Part shown: positions 51,369 to 60,297 of the stretch, piece by piece | Layout of the letters: every line of letters begins with the position of its first letter | Position numbering within the stretch: position 1 is the first letter of the stretch | Assembly: GCA_023251515.1 (NCBI GenBank) | Contig: JAHEYQ010000024.1 | Location: 1 to 63,004, forward strand | Reading direction: 5' to 3' | DNA: 63,004 nucleotides | DNA from: Bacteroidales bacterium | GTDB lineage: Bacteria > Bacteroidota > Bacteroidia > Bacteroidales > JACABE01 | Notes under the pieces: generated by a model | What the model saw: the letters and a program-made list of their open reading frames with translations, nothing else | Databases searched by the model: none | Told to the model about the DNA's origin: nothing | Position numbers and translations under genes: made by a program

Positions 51369-53930
51369 TTAAAAATCAAACTTAAACCTTGCCCTTATAC
51401 CCAGCGATGGTGCATTGGGATTATCCATATAAGTCATACGCTTTACCAGGTCAACACGCAGAAACTTCAAAATATTGCTTACACCCACACTGGCTTCTAT
51501 ATAAGGTTTTCCATCCAAAGTAAAAGTGAGCGGATTGCCGGCAGCATCGGTAGGATAAGCCAGCAAATTGTGGTTTTTGTAAGGATTGTTATTATCGCCC
51601 ACCTCGCCGAATAACGCTTTTACCGAAACCAGTTCGCGGAATTTTAATCTTTTAAACAATGGTATTCTATTCAAAAACAAACCATTGAAATAGTGGGTAT
51701 AATTAACGCTGGCATACTTATCGCTAACAAATTCCAGAAAATTCATCATATTATAAGCCTGTATCTGATAAGCATAGGTTTGGTTGGCATTGTGTATAAA
51801 CATCAGCGGATAAGGCACATCGCCCCAAATACGGCCCGCTTCTACCTCCACATCCGAATAACCCAGTAAGGAAGCATAAAAACGTTTGAAAACATTTACC
51901 GTAAAACACTGATAACTATACTCTCCGTTCATCAGATCTTTCACACCGAAGTTTCCCCTTAGCTGTATAACCGGATATTGATTAAAAATCGGAATCCGGT
52001 AAGTTTTGCCCTGATAAAACTGCTCGTTGGGTGCAAAACGGAAGGTAAAACCAACTTCGTTTGTAGTAATATTTTCTTTCAGAATCTGGTTGTTTTCACT
52101 GCCGCTGTAGTTCCATTTCCAGTTGCCACCCGGATGTTGCTCCAGATATTTAAAAGTCAGCCCGTACGAAAAGCCTTTTACCAGTTCCTGATTAAATTCC
52201 AGTTTGTACAAATCATTGTAAGTCATTTTGTCAGAAACACCTCTTTTAAATGAAAGCAAAAAATTATCTTCAGCAAAAAACTTCAGCTCCTGTCCTGGAA
52301 TTTTGGTATCGTGCTGATAAGTAAACTTAACAGTATTTACCGGAAACTCATTAAAATTGGTTTTAATCTTTCGAAACGAGTAAGTAACAGCACCCAGATA
52401 TTTGCTTTTTTCATCTTTGGTTCCGTAGGCATAAAAACCTTCAAGCATAATTCTATCGCTGAATTTCATATTGGTCTTCCCTCCTATTCTAAGTCGCAAA
52501 CCTTCCACATCATTAAAACTGTAAAACGTATTTATGGGACCAACGTCAATAGGACCAAAATCTTTATAACCTGCAAATAATAACATAACCACATCCATAA
52601 AATGTCTGAAAAGAGGAACATTCTGAACCCTTTTCATCATTTCCTCAACCCCTTTTTCCGATTTTGACAATTGTATCGGTCGGTTTGCATTCCAATAAGT
52701 TATGGGCATTTTGCTAGCATTTTCGGCAATAATGGCTTTTTGCACACCGCGATAAGCAGAATCGGGCCTCACGGTATTATAAATGCGGTTGTTATAAGTT
52801 ACGGTTTTGTGAGCAAACATACCCAAACCCTTATCGGTAAAACTAAAATCAACCGTCATTTCATCCTTGTTTATAGCCCAGAAACCTTCAGTGGTTGGCA
52901 AAAAATCCTGTTCAATCTTTACATCGCTCACAAAGTTCAGACTAATATCTTTACAAACGCCCATATCTACCCGCTTAATGGCATAAAGCGAATCGTCTGT
53001 TATATAAATATTTCCGGTAAAACCCATGCTAATTTTATTTCGCGGAATAAATGCCAGATTAATACATCTGCGGTTGCCCACCATAATGGTATCGATGATA
53101 AAAAACTTGTAAAACGTAGGAGCAATAACGCTTGTAGGGCTCACAAACTGATTGGTCATAAAAAATATGTCGTTGTCGTAAATATCAATATCAGTGTACA
53201 TACTTTTATTAATAGAAGTAATTCCTTCCTGATCGATATATTCTTCCAGACCGACAACACGCTGTGCATCTACAAACTCGCGTTTAATATCACCATCCTG
53301 CTTATAATAAACCCTTCCCAACGATTCTTTAAGATAAAAAGGCAAATAAGGTTTGCCATTCACTTTTGAAGTATCCACATAATCGAAAATAAATTTGAGC
53401 TTACGCAGATATTTTCGTTGCATAAATTTTTCGGTAAAATTATTAAGCGACATCTCCAGTTTTTCGTATTTGTCGTATTCATAAAACTTAGCCGATTCGC
53501 CCCGGTTACGATGCTTGTTATCAATTACTTTTTTGACAAGTTCAACAGCGGGATTATCTTTATTGCGATAACGTTTGGCATCGGTTTTAATAACTACTTC
53601 CTTAAGATCAATATTATGAGGACGGAGCTTAATTTCAAGATATTGCGATTTCCCAACCGTAATTTTTTTTACCAAAGGATTATATCCTATAAATGAAACT
53701 TTTATAGCATTTGAAGCCCATTGTGTACTGATAGAAAATTTTCCATCGAAATCGGTAGTAGTTCCGATGTTTTTACCCTGAAAAACAATGTTTACAAATG
53801 GCAATGCTTCGTTGGTAAGCGAATCGGTAACAATGCCCCTGATGGTAGTCATTTGTTGCGATTTAGCTTCATTAAAGGGGTTAATAAATAAAAATAAGAT
53901 ACATATAACTGTTATTCTGTATATTCGCAT
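51369..53930 (-). CDS. DUF5686 outer-membrane protein with carboxypeptidase-regulatory-like domain
   Basis: An 853-residue exported protein: signal peptide (1-24), a CarboxypepD-reg-like domain (about 30-110, IRGIVTDSLTNEALPFVNIVFQGKNIGTTTDFDGKFSI), then the DUF5686 region with many amphipathic beta strands ending in aromatic-terminated GIRARFKFDF. Such proteins are predicted outer-membrane beta barrels, possibly surface transport or assembly factors; no function has been shown to my knowledge. It ends the block of minus-strand genes that follows the inositol-lipid operon, 22 bases after the DUF4833 gene, so it may be cotranscribed with it. Confidence 0.87.
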   Translation of the reverse strand: MRIYRITVICILFLFINPFNEAKSQQMTTIRGIVTDSLTNEALPFVNIVFQGKNIGTTTDFDGKFSISTQWASNAIKVSFIGYNPLVKKITVGKSQYLEIKLRPHNIDLKEVVIKTDAKRYRNKDNPAVELVKKVIDNKHRNRGESAKFYEYDKYEKLEMSLNNFTEKFMQRKYLRKLKFIFDYVDTSKVNGKPYLPFYLKESLGRVYYKQDGDIKREFVDAQRVVGLEEYIDQEGITSINKSMYTDIDIYDNDIFFMTNQFVSPTSVIAPTFYKFFIIDTIMVGNRRCINLAFIPRNKISMGFTGNIYITDDSLYAIKRVDMGVCKDISLNFVSDVKIEQDFLPTTEGFWAINKDEMTVDFSFTDKGLGMFAHKTVTYNNRIYNTVRPDSAYRGVQKAIIAENASKMPITYWNANRPIQLSKSEKGVEEMMKRVQNVPLFRHFMDVVMLLFAGYKDFGPIDVGPINTFYSFNDVEGLRLRIGGKTNMKFSDRIMLEGFYAYGTKDEKSKYLGAVTYSFRKIKTNFNEFPVNTVKFTYQHDTKIPGQELKFFAEDNFLLSFKRGVSDKMTYNDLYKLEFNQELVKGFSYGLTFKYLEQHPGGNWKWNYSGSENNQILKENITTNEVGFTFRFAPNEQFYQGKTYRIPIFNQYPVIQLRGNFGVKDLMNGEYSYQCFTVNVFKRFYASLLGYSDVEVEAGRIWGDVPYPLMFIHNANQTYAYQIQAYNMMNFLEFVSDKYASVNYTHYFNGLFLNRIPLFKRLKFRELVSVKALFGEVGDNNNPYKNHNLLAYPTDAAGNPLTFTLDGKPYIEASVGVSNILKFLRVDLVKRMTYMDNPNAPSLGIRARFKFDF

Positions 53931-53952
53931 AAATATAATATTTGATTATAGG

Positions 53953-54501
53953 TTAGGGAATTATTTTTTCATAAACCTCTGTTTTACTGTAGATATCAGT
54001 TCCATAAAGTTCGATATATTCTACAGAAGTTCTTATTCCTTTGTCGGTAGCTTTAATAAACAAATGATTCAGATTAGCCGTTTTGCCATCAATTTTCATC
54101 TGTGTTTTAGCTTTACCTTTATTGTCTATCAATAAGCTGATTATCCGCTTATCGAAGGCTTTTAATTTTATCTGATAACATCTGTCGGTTATTTTTTCAG
54201 ACTTATAACCATAAGCCATTTTCTCCTGAATATAAGATAATTCGCCTCTTTTACCATAATTTTCTTCGAGATTGAGCCAATAAACATCAATGGGTTTTTC
54301 GGGATTAATAGTTCCGTTAGTATTAAAATTGGCATCATAATACACACGATTTTTATTTTTGCTTCTTTCGATATAAAAAAGTGGTTGGTTATTCTTTTTC
54401 ATAACCAAGGGTATTTCTTTCGGATTTTCAGGACTATTGCCCGACAAATCCAATGCCCAAATAGCAGGAATTAACAGAAAAGCAAAAATATTAAATTTCA
54501 T
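53953..54501 (-). CDS. DUF4833-like exported protein of the inositol-lipid cluster
   Basis: A 182-residue protein with an N-terminal export signal (about 1-17). The body is beta-rich: PLVMKKNNQPLFYIERSKNKNRVYYDANFNTNGTINPEKPIDVYWLNLEENYGKRGELSYIQEKMAYGYKSE. From memory of the family this is DUF4833, found beside inositol-phosphate synthase genes in Bacteroidota. It could bind or carry the lipid in the periplasm (inference). It is 65 bases after the synthase gene. Confidence 0.7.
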   Translation of the reverse strand: MKFNIFAFLLIPAIWALDLSGNSPENPKEIPLVMKKNNQPLFYIERSKNKNRVYYDANFNTNGTINPEKPIDVYWLNLEENYGKRGELSYIQEKMAYGYKSEKITDRCYQIKLKAFDKRIISLLIDNKGKAKTQMKIDGKTANLNHLFIKATDKGIRTSVEYIELYGTDIYSKTEVYEKIIP

Positions 54502-54566
54502 TACAATGATTTGATATAAAGCGGGGAAACAGGACGTTTCCCCGCAATCAACTAACTAAACATTAT

Positions 54567-55895
54567 TTACTTAAATAATTCAATTTTTTCGTCTAAGAAA
54601 TCAATGGGTTTTTCATTCATTATTTCTCTTAATGTATTTTTCAGTTTAACAGACTGAATAAACAAATCGTGTTCAGGAACTACATTTTTGGCATGCATCG
54701 GACTTTTGAAATAGAACGATAACCATGATTGGATTCCTTTAAAACCAGCACGTTTTGCCAAATCCATAAACAGTACCAGATCGAGAACCAGCGGAGCAGC
54801 CAGAATTGAATCTCTGCATAGAAAGTTAACTTTCAATTGCATACGGTAACCCATCCAGCCAAAAATATCTATATTATCCCAGCCTTCTTTATTATCGCCA
54901 CGTGGTTTGTAATAATTAATTCTTACTTTATGATCGTAATTTCCATACAATTCAGGATATAACTCAGGTTGAAGAATAGAATCGATAACCGATAATTTGC
55001 TTTCTTCTTTGGTTTTGAACGATTCAGGATCGTCTAAAACTTCACCATCACGGTTACCCAAAATATTGGTTGAGTACCAGCCATCTAATCCGAGCATACG
55101 GGTTTTAATCATAGGAGAAAGAACGGTTTTAATCATGGTTTGTCCTGTTTTGAAATCTTTACCGCACAACGGAACATTCATTTTATCAGCCAGTTCCCAA
55201 ATTGCAGGCATATCCACAGATAAATTTGGAGCGCCATTAATATAAGGAACACCCTCTGCTACTGATGCATAGGCATATAGCATACTTGGTGCAATTTCTA
55301 TATGATTTTCCTTCATTCCTTTTTCAAATGCAGCCAATGATTGATGTACTTCAGCTTCAGGAATAAAAATTTCTGTACTTCCACACCAAACAGTAACTAA
55401 TCTATCTAATTGATTGTCTGATTTAAATCTGCGAATATCTTCACGCAACTGCATCATCAAATCATATTTGTTTTCGCCTTTTTTAATCCATTCGCTGTGC
55501 AAACGTTTTACATAATAATCATCGAAAACCGCTTTCATGGGTTTAATTTGTTTCAATTCATCTTCAACACCTTCTACATCGCGGGTATCCAAAACTTTAG
55601 CATAAACGATTGATTCGTAAGCATTTTCATCTCTAATATCCCAGCCACCGAAAACAATATCATTTAACTCAGTTAAAGGAACAAAATCTTTGATTTTAGG
55701 GAAGTTATTTTCGCTGCGGTTTCCAATTCTGATAGTTCCCATTTGAGTAAGCGAACCTACCGGTGTATTTAAACCTTTTCTAACAGCCAGTGTGCCAGCA
55801 ATAAAAGTTGTGGAAACAGCTCCGTTCATTCCTACAATTAAAACGCCCATTTTACCTTTAGGCATTTCAACATTTGATTTATTATTTGTATTCAT
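54567..55895 (-). CDS. Myo-inositol-1-phosphate synthase
   Basis: A 442-residue NAD-dependent enzyme that isomerises glucose-6-phosphate to inositol-3-phosphate (1L-myo-inositol-1-phosphate). VLIVGMNGAVSTTFIAGTLAVRKG is the Rossmann nucleotide loop, GKDFKTGQTMIKTVLSPMI carries the active-site Lys-rich loop, and LDGWYSTNILGNRDGEVLDDP is the conserved core motif. It supplies the head group for the inositol lipids made by the neighbouring enzymes. It is 24 bases after the HAD phosphatase gene. Confidence 0.93.
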   Translation of the reverse strand: MNTNNKSNVEMPKGKMGVLIVGMNGAVSTTFIAGTLAVRKGLNTPVGSLTQMGTIRIGNRSENNFPKIKDFVPLTELNDIVFGGWDIRDENAYESIVYAKVLDTRDVEGVEDELKQIKPMKAVFDDYYVKRLHSEWIKKGENKYDLMMQLREDIRRFKSDNQLDRLVTVWCGSTEIFIPEAEVHQSLAAFEKGMKENHIEIAPSMLYAYASVAEGVPYINGAPNLSVDMPAIWELADKMNVPLCGKDFKTGQTMIKTVLSPMIKTRMLGLDGWYSTNILGNRDGEVLDDPESFKTKEESKLSVIDSILQPELYPELYGNYDHKVRINYYKPRGDNKEGWDNIDIFGWMGYRMQLKVNFLCRDSILAAPLVLDLVLFMDLAKRAGFKGIQSWLSFYFKSPMHAKNVVPEHDLFIQSVKLKNTLREIMNEKPIDFLDEKIELFK

Positions 55896-55919
55896 TTATT
55901 TGATTTTAAAATGTTTATA

Positions 55920-56642
55920 TTATAAAATTATTTTTAATTCATTCAGATTATATATGATTTTATCGGCCGAAAAATGTTCGAACTGATTCTGATCATGCCA
56001 ACTTTTGCCTTTCAGCCAAATAGCTTTACAATCGAGATATTTGGCAGGAGCAATATCGTTGATATAAGAATCGCCCACTATAAGTGTTTCACCAGAAGTT
56101 AAGCCCAAAAGTTTCATACTTGCTTCCCAAATTAATGGATCCGGTTTTCTGATTCCTATAACTTGTGAATCAATTATTTCGGTAAAGGTATTTCCTAAGT
56201 CAAACTCATTAACAACCGTTTTCATATTGCCGTAAAAATTTGAAACCAAACCCAATTTATATTTGGTTTTCAGATAAATCAAAACATCTTTTTGCTGCAT
56301 GATATTTTGCTGTACTTTTCCGTAACAAGTATCAACCAATTGTTTTGCAGTTAATTCTACTGATTCGCACTCTAAATACTTTTCATTCTGTAAAAATTTC
56401 AGCTGCAAAATCAGTTTTTGATTCAACATTTCATAAAATGTTGTTTTTTCATTAATTCCCCTTGTATTTAGGCTTCGTTCAGCATAAACATAAGCCTTTT
56501 CGTATGCAGCTTTTTTTACAGCTATTTTATTGGCTTCATAAGCCATCCAAATCATTTCGCTCCAGTGGATTCCATTGGTATCAATAGTGCCTCCAAAATC
56601 GAATAATATTCCTTTTATGTTATTCATCTTATTCATTTTCAA
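55920..56642 (-). CDS. HAD-family phosphatase, probable phosphatidylinositol-phosphate phosphatase
   Basis: A 240-residue HAD enzyme. Motif I is ILFDFGGTIDTNGIHW: the nucleophile Asp is present but the usual second Asp is Gly, a variant that recurs in this subfamily. Motif II is in LVSNFYG, with Lys in IRKPDPLIWE and the acidic motif IVGDSYINDIAPA. In the Bacteroides inositol-lipid pathway a HAD phosphatase removes the phosphate from phosphatidylinositol phosphate to give phosphatidylinositol, and its position here supports that role. It overlaps the flippase-like gene by 14 bases. Confidence 0.82.
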   Translation of the reverse strand: MKMNKMNNIKGILFDFGGTIDTNGIHWSEMIWMAYEANKIAVKKAAYEKAYVYAERSLNTRGINEKTTFYEMLNQKLILQLKFLQNEKYLECESVELTAKQLVDTCYGKVQQNIMQQKDVLIYLKTKYKLGLVSNFYGNMKTVVNEFDLGNTFTEIIDSQVIGIRKPDPLIWEASMKLLGLTSGETLIVGDSYINDIAPAKYLDCKAIWLKGKSWHDQNQFEHFSADKIIYNLNELKIIL

Positions 56643-57645
56643 TATTTATTATATTTTGTTTTGGTTTTATTTTTATCAAAACCAAACCGGTTAAAATCCA
56701 GAAAAACTCTCTGATACGGGTAATCAGACTCACATAAACACCGATTGCCGGAGTTAATTTCAAGCTCTGAAAAACCAAATAAAAACCACTTTCACGCGAA
56801 CCCATCTGCATCGGAATAAAGAAAAACAGATTGGCAAACAGCGAAGAACCTGCACTTATCAGAAAGGCTTCAAACAAACTGATATCCAGCGAAATTGCTC
56901 TAAGAATAAAATAAAACTCCAGACTTCCGATAATGCGGGCAAAATATTCGAGAAACAAAATGATGTAAAATTCATTTCTTCTGTCGGAATATAAACCAAT
57001 AATATGGGAATCAACCTCATCAAGCAAATCCTGTTTGTCTTTTATTTTTTTTACAAAAAGACGTGCAAAATAAATTTTAGCAAATAAGCTGATTGCCGTT
57101 TTAACAATTCCTTTTTTGTAAGCTGCGTAAAATAAGTAAATTACACCAATACAGATAATCAGGGCAACAACAAGGAAAATGATGTTTGCAGTTTTTAATT
57201 CAAGGCTGATAAATAATGCAACTACAGCAGTTAGCCAAAAGAAAAAATGTGAAAAAACATGCATCATATTATATGAAATTACCGTTGCAACTGAGTGATT
57301 TTTATCGAGATGTTTGTTTAATTCCAATACTTTATAAGGTTCGCCACCCAAACTCACAAAAGGTGTTATATAATTGATAGCAAAACCGCTAATGGTAAAC
57401 TTCAGTATTCTTCTGAACCCAATTTCCTTTTTTTCATCACCAATTATAAAAAACCATGCGAGTGCATTTAATACATATATTATCAACCAAATACCAACCA
57501 CAGCCCCAAACCACCAACCGGTTTTGGCAATATTTTCAAAAATAGCTTGAAAGCCCAGTTTATAAATTAAATAAGCAAGCATTCCCAAGCCAATTAGGAA
57601 AAACAGTGTCCGGTAATTTAGAAATTTTGCCTTCATTCTACTCAT
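56629..57645 (-). CDS. LPG-synthase-TM-like (flippase-like) membrane protein
   Basis: A 338-residue inner-membrane protein with about eight hydrophobic helices of the lysylphosphatidylglycerol-synthase transmembrane family (PF03706), without the cytosolic aminoacyl-transferase domain. ISGFAINYITPFVSLGGEPYKVLELNK and FFFIPMQMGSRESGFYLVFQSL are the family motifs. Members without the enzymatic domain are thought to flip lipids, so moving the inositol lipid across the inner membrane is the probable role (inference). It overlaps the CDP-alcohol transferase gene by 8 bases. Confidence 0.85.
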   Translation of the reverse strand: MSRMKAKFLNYRTLFFLIGLGMLAYLIYKLGFQAIFENIAKTGWWFGAVVGIWLIIYVLNALAWFFIIGDEKKEIGFRRILKFTISGFAINYITPFVSLGGEPYKVLELNKHLDKNHSVATVISYNMMHVFSHFFFWLTAVVALFISLELKTANIIFLVVALIICIGVIYLFYAAYKKGIVKTAISLFAKIYFARLFVKKIKDKQDLLDEVDSHIIGLYSDRRNEFYIILFLEYFARIIGSLEFYFILRAISLDISLFEAFLISAGSSLFANLFFFIPMQMGSRESGFYLVFQSLKLTPAIGVYVSLITRIREFFWILTGLVLIKIKPKQNIINIENE

Positions 57646-58564
57646 TAACAGCTTTGCGATACAAATTTTTACTTATAATTTCCTGTCGGACTACCATATA
57701 TATTAACATGATATTCAATACGGTAAGTTCAAATATCCAGTATAACAATACATTGTTCAGAAAAAGACTGATAAACAAAGCAATGGCTCTGGTATTAAAT
57801 GTGAGCATATTGGTATATTTCATCAACGGTTTGTTCAACTGACGAAATTCAACTGCCATCCATTCGGGAATTATACCATTATATTTTTCGTGAATAAGTT
57901 TCATCAGTTTCTGAAGATTTTTCGATAAAATTTCCTGTTGCGAAGTATAATTCAGATAAATACGCAACCATAATTTATTTCCGAAATTTTTGCTCCAACT
58001 CAACTGATTAAAATCATTTCTTACTTTTGCCGAGTTATCAAACTCGCTTCCGCTCTTACCTTTGATAAAAAACAAATGTGCATTGCGATAATAATCGGCC
58101 ATCGCAGCCTGAAATGAATGGAAGAAGCCTGTAATTGCAGCTAAAATAAAGATGCTAACCGGATAACCTTCATTCATAAGACGTAAAGCGATGAAGAAAT
58201 AAATACTTATAAACCAAAGGTTACCGGCTAAACCATCCAATACTCTTCCTAATCGGCTTTGCTGATTTGTCATGCGGGCAAGCTGACCATCAGCACTATC
58301 CAAAGTATTTGCCCATATAAGCAAAAACATTCCAATAATATTCATTGTTAAATCGGAAAACCAGAAAAAATAACCCGATGCCACTCCAAGTATAATACTT
58401 ATAACTGTAACCGGATTTGGCTTAATCCCAAGCTTTTTACAAAGCAAAGCCCATCTGTATCCTATCGGCCGGTTAAACCAGATATCCAGTGTTTCTTCTG
58501 TATCTCTCGATTTTAATGTTGATTCGTAATCTGTTTTTGAATTTTCCATTTTCAAAACCTCCAT
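57638..58564 (-). CDS. CDP-alcohol phosphatidyltransferase, probable phosphatidylinositol-phosphate synthase
   Basis: A 308-residue membrane enzyme. The signature DSADGQLARMTNQQSRLGRVLD (D89, D92, G93, A96, R97, G106, D110) fits D-xx-DG-xx-AR-x8-G-xxx-D, but the expected fourth Asp at position 114 is Gly (LDGLAGN). It would join CDP-diacylglycerol (or a related CDP-lipid) to inositol phosphate. The length is about 100 longer than simple PgsA-like enzymes because of an extra soluble segment (about 160-240) between helices. The upstream ATP-grasp gene is 6 bases away. Confidence 0.85.
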   Translation of the reverse strand: MEVLKMENSKTDYESTLKSRDTEETLDIWFNRPIGYRWALLCKKLGIKPNPVTVISIILGVASGYFFWFSDLTMNIIGMFLLIWANTLDSADGQLARMTNQQSRLGRVLDGLAGNLWFISIYFFIALRLMNEGYPVSIFILAAITGFFHSFQAAMADYYRNAHLFFIKGKSGSEFDNSAKVRNDFNQLSWSKNFGNKLWLRIYLNYTSQQEILSKNLQKLMKLIHEKYNGIIPEWMAVEFRQLNKPLMKYTNMLTFNTRAIALFISLFLNNVLLYWIFELTVLNIMLIYMVVRQEIISKNLYRKAVNE

Positions 58565-58570
58565 TTTTAA

Positions 58571-59479
58571 TTAAACCATCTGATTGTGAAAAACAAAAGG
58601 CTTTTTCCCTTCTTTTACAAACTTTACAGCCTGATTATATATCAATTTTGCAATCTGTTTTGAAGCAATATCCCTTATTGGGGCAAAACTTGGCCAATCG
58701 TTTAAATCTATCAGGCACAAACTGCCATCTTTTCTCACAATCACATCACCACCATAAATATAGACTCCGGCAAGTCGGGCAGACGTTTCAGCCAATTCTT
58801 TCAGGTCGTTGATATTAAATGCTGTGTGATTATTGCTGTTTACATTTTTTTCAATATTAAATTTTGAGTGCTTGGTATCCAACAGATTAAACCAATGGAA
58901 ATAATCAGATTCTCTAACACCATAAAATTTAATAATGTCACCTTCAACATGTTCCATAATAACGGCTTCCGGAATTCCACGTTTATTGAATTCAGATAAA
59001 ACATTATTGGCTTCTTCGCGACAATAAACCAAAACCACGTCTTCTTTGTGAATTGCATGAACATCGCCACGCTTAATCCAAAGTGGATATTTTTCAAAAA
59101 CATTGAGTTCTTCCCAAACTATTTCGTTGGTTTTTACAATTATCGACTTAGGATAAGATATAAAATTATCCGTAAGAATTCGGGTTATATTAGCTCTGTA
59201 ACAATTATTTATAGCATTACCGGAATTAATGACCAAAGCACCGTTTTCTTCCATCTCCATTAATTTTTCAACAGATTTAGGATTTCTGACCATTGAAAAG
59301 ATAATCTGATTTTTTACTCCATTTTGAAGAAAAGTTTTTTCATCCATCAATTCAATTTTTGCTCCCATAGCTTTCAATTCTTCCGCAACCTGCTGAAAAA
59401 TCATTCCATCATTATTGGTATGATTAGGCGAATAAATTTCACCTCTTGAAATTCCCGTTATATAAATTGTGTTCTCCAT
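58571..59479 (-). CDS. ATP-grasp-fold enzyme of the inositol-lipid operon
   Basis: A 302-residue soluble protein with ATP-grasp features: a pre-ATP-grasp domain (about 1-105), SYPKSIIVKT and LWIKRGDVHAIHKEDVV for the nucleotide-binding lid, VIMEHVEGDIIKFYGVRESDYFHWF, and the metal site GGDVIVRKDGSLCLIDLNDWPSFAPIRD. The arrangement resembles both RimK/glutathione-synthase ligases and the ITPK-type inositol-phosphate kinases, which use this fold. Sitting between an NTP transferase and a CDP-alcohol transferase, it may phosphorylate or acylate an inositol intermediate (inference). It is 4 bases after the NTP transferase gene. Confidence 0.75.
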   Translation of the reverse strand: MENTIYITGISRGEIYSPNHTNNDGMIFQQVAEELKAMGAKIELMDEKTFLQNGVKNQIIFSMVRNPKSVEKLMEMEENGALVINSGNAINNCYRANITRILTDNFISYPKSIIVKTNEIVWEELNVFEKYPLWIKRGDVHAIHKEDVVLVYCREEANNVLSEFNKRGIPEAVIMEHVEGDIIKFYGVRESDYFHWFNLLDTKHSKFNIEKNVNSNNHTAFNINDLKELAETSARLAGVYIYGGDVIVRKDGSLCLIDLNDWPSFAPIRDIASKQIAKLIYNQAVKFVKEGKKPFVFHNQMV

Positions 59480-59483
59480 ATCT

Positions 59484-60182
59484 TTAATTATTTGTATTAA
59501 TAAATGATTCAGCAGTTTTTATATCATCTGCATGATCAACATCAATAATTTTTGAAAATTCATAAAACCCGATATTTAACTCAGCTTTCAGCAAATCGCG
59601 CTGAAAGTTTCTCATTCTCTGATTTCCGGAAGCAACAGATTGGTCTAAAACTTTCCAGATAATGGGTTTGAAATAATAAATCCCACCAGAAACATATTGA
59701 GAATCTGCTTTTTCATCTGCAAATGCAATAATTTTATCATTATTTATTTTAATAAATAAAGGTTTTTCATCATCAACAAAAGAAGTTACAGCCATTACAG
59801 CATCTTTATCATTTTGTTTTTCAGCAAATTCTATGAATGAACTGAATTCAGATTCCTTAAAAACAGTGTCAACTGTGCATAAACAAAAAGCTTCATTACC
59901 AATTAAATTTTTCATTTCGAACAAGCTATGCATAGAGCTGGGCGTTGATTTTACTTTTATGCCCAATTGAAAATCATAATTTAATGATTCTATATAATCC
60001 TTTACTTCTGTAATAGATTCATTAATTATAATACTGATTTTATTTGCACCTGCTCTTTCAAAAGCATCCAGCAAACGCTTAATCATTGGCATACCATTGA
60101 TTTCAACCAAAGGCTTTGGGACTTTAATCCCCTCATCCGATAAACGGCTACCCTCACCTGCTGCAATAATTGCGTAATTCAT
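59484..60182 (-). CDS. Nucleotidyltransferase (sugar-phosphate NTP transferase) of the inositol-lipid operon
   Basis: A 232-residue GT-A-like pyrophosphorylase: AIIAAGEGSRLSDEGIKVPKPLVEINGMPMIKRLLDAFERAG is the nucleotide-binding start, CLCTVDTVFKESEF holds the metal Asp, and SGGIYYFKP and IDVDHADDIKTAE complete the fold. It likely activates inositol phosphate or a lipid precursor with CTP, as in the inositol-phosphate cytidylyltransferases, although the exact substrate cannot be told. First gene of the operon; two operator-like repeats lie 29-83 bases upstream. Confidence 0.82.
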   Translation of the reverse strand: MNYAIIAAGEGSRLSDEGIKVPKPLVEINGMPMIKRLLDAFERAGANKISIIINESITEVKDYIESLNYDFQLGIKVKSTPSSMHSLFEMKNLIGNEAFCLCTVDTVFKESEFSSFIEFAEKQNDKDAVMAVTSFVDDEKPLFIKINNDKIIAFADEKADSQYVSGGIYYFKPIIWKVLDQSVASGNQRMRNFQRDLLKAELNIGFYEFSKIIDVDHADDIKTAESFINTNN

Positions 60183-60210
60183 TTTTATTGTTTATTGTTT
60201 GATGATTTAT

Positions 60211-60265
60211 ACAAACATTTGTTTAATTATAAATAACAAAAAAAAGAACAAACATTTGTTTAATT
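60211..60265. promoter_or_regulatory. Tandem TetR-type operators upstream of the inositol-lipid operon
   Basis: An 18-base word ACAAACATTTGTTTAATT occurs twice, at 60211-60228 and 60248-60265, 37 bases apart. Each contains the 5-2-5 palindrome AAACATTTGTTT (60213-60224 and 60250-60261). Both lie between the TetR gene and the operon it precedes; a related half-site is at the tetR promoter. Confidence 0.6.
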
Positions 60266-60276
60266 CTTTAGCTAAA

Positions 60277-60297
60277 AAAAAGAATCAAAGATTCTTT
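60277..60297 (-). terminator. Terminator overlapping the end of tetR
   Basis: On the minus strand AAAAGAATC-TTT-GATTCTTTT followed by T-rich DNA. It overlaps the last codons of tetR, separating tetR from the operon transcript. Confidence 0.65.

Noticed and set aside
51978..53696. Plus-strand frames opposite the DUF5686 gene, up to 232 residues
   Set aside because: They are antisense shadows with biased composition and no recognisable motifs.
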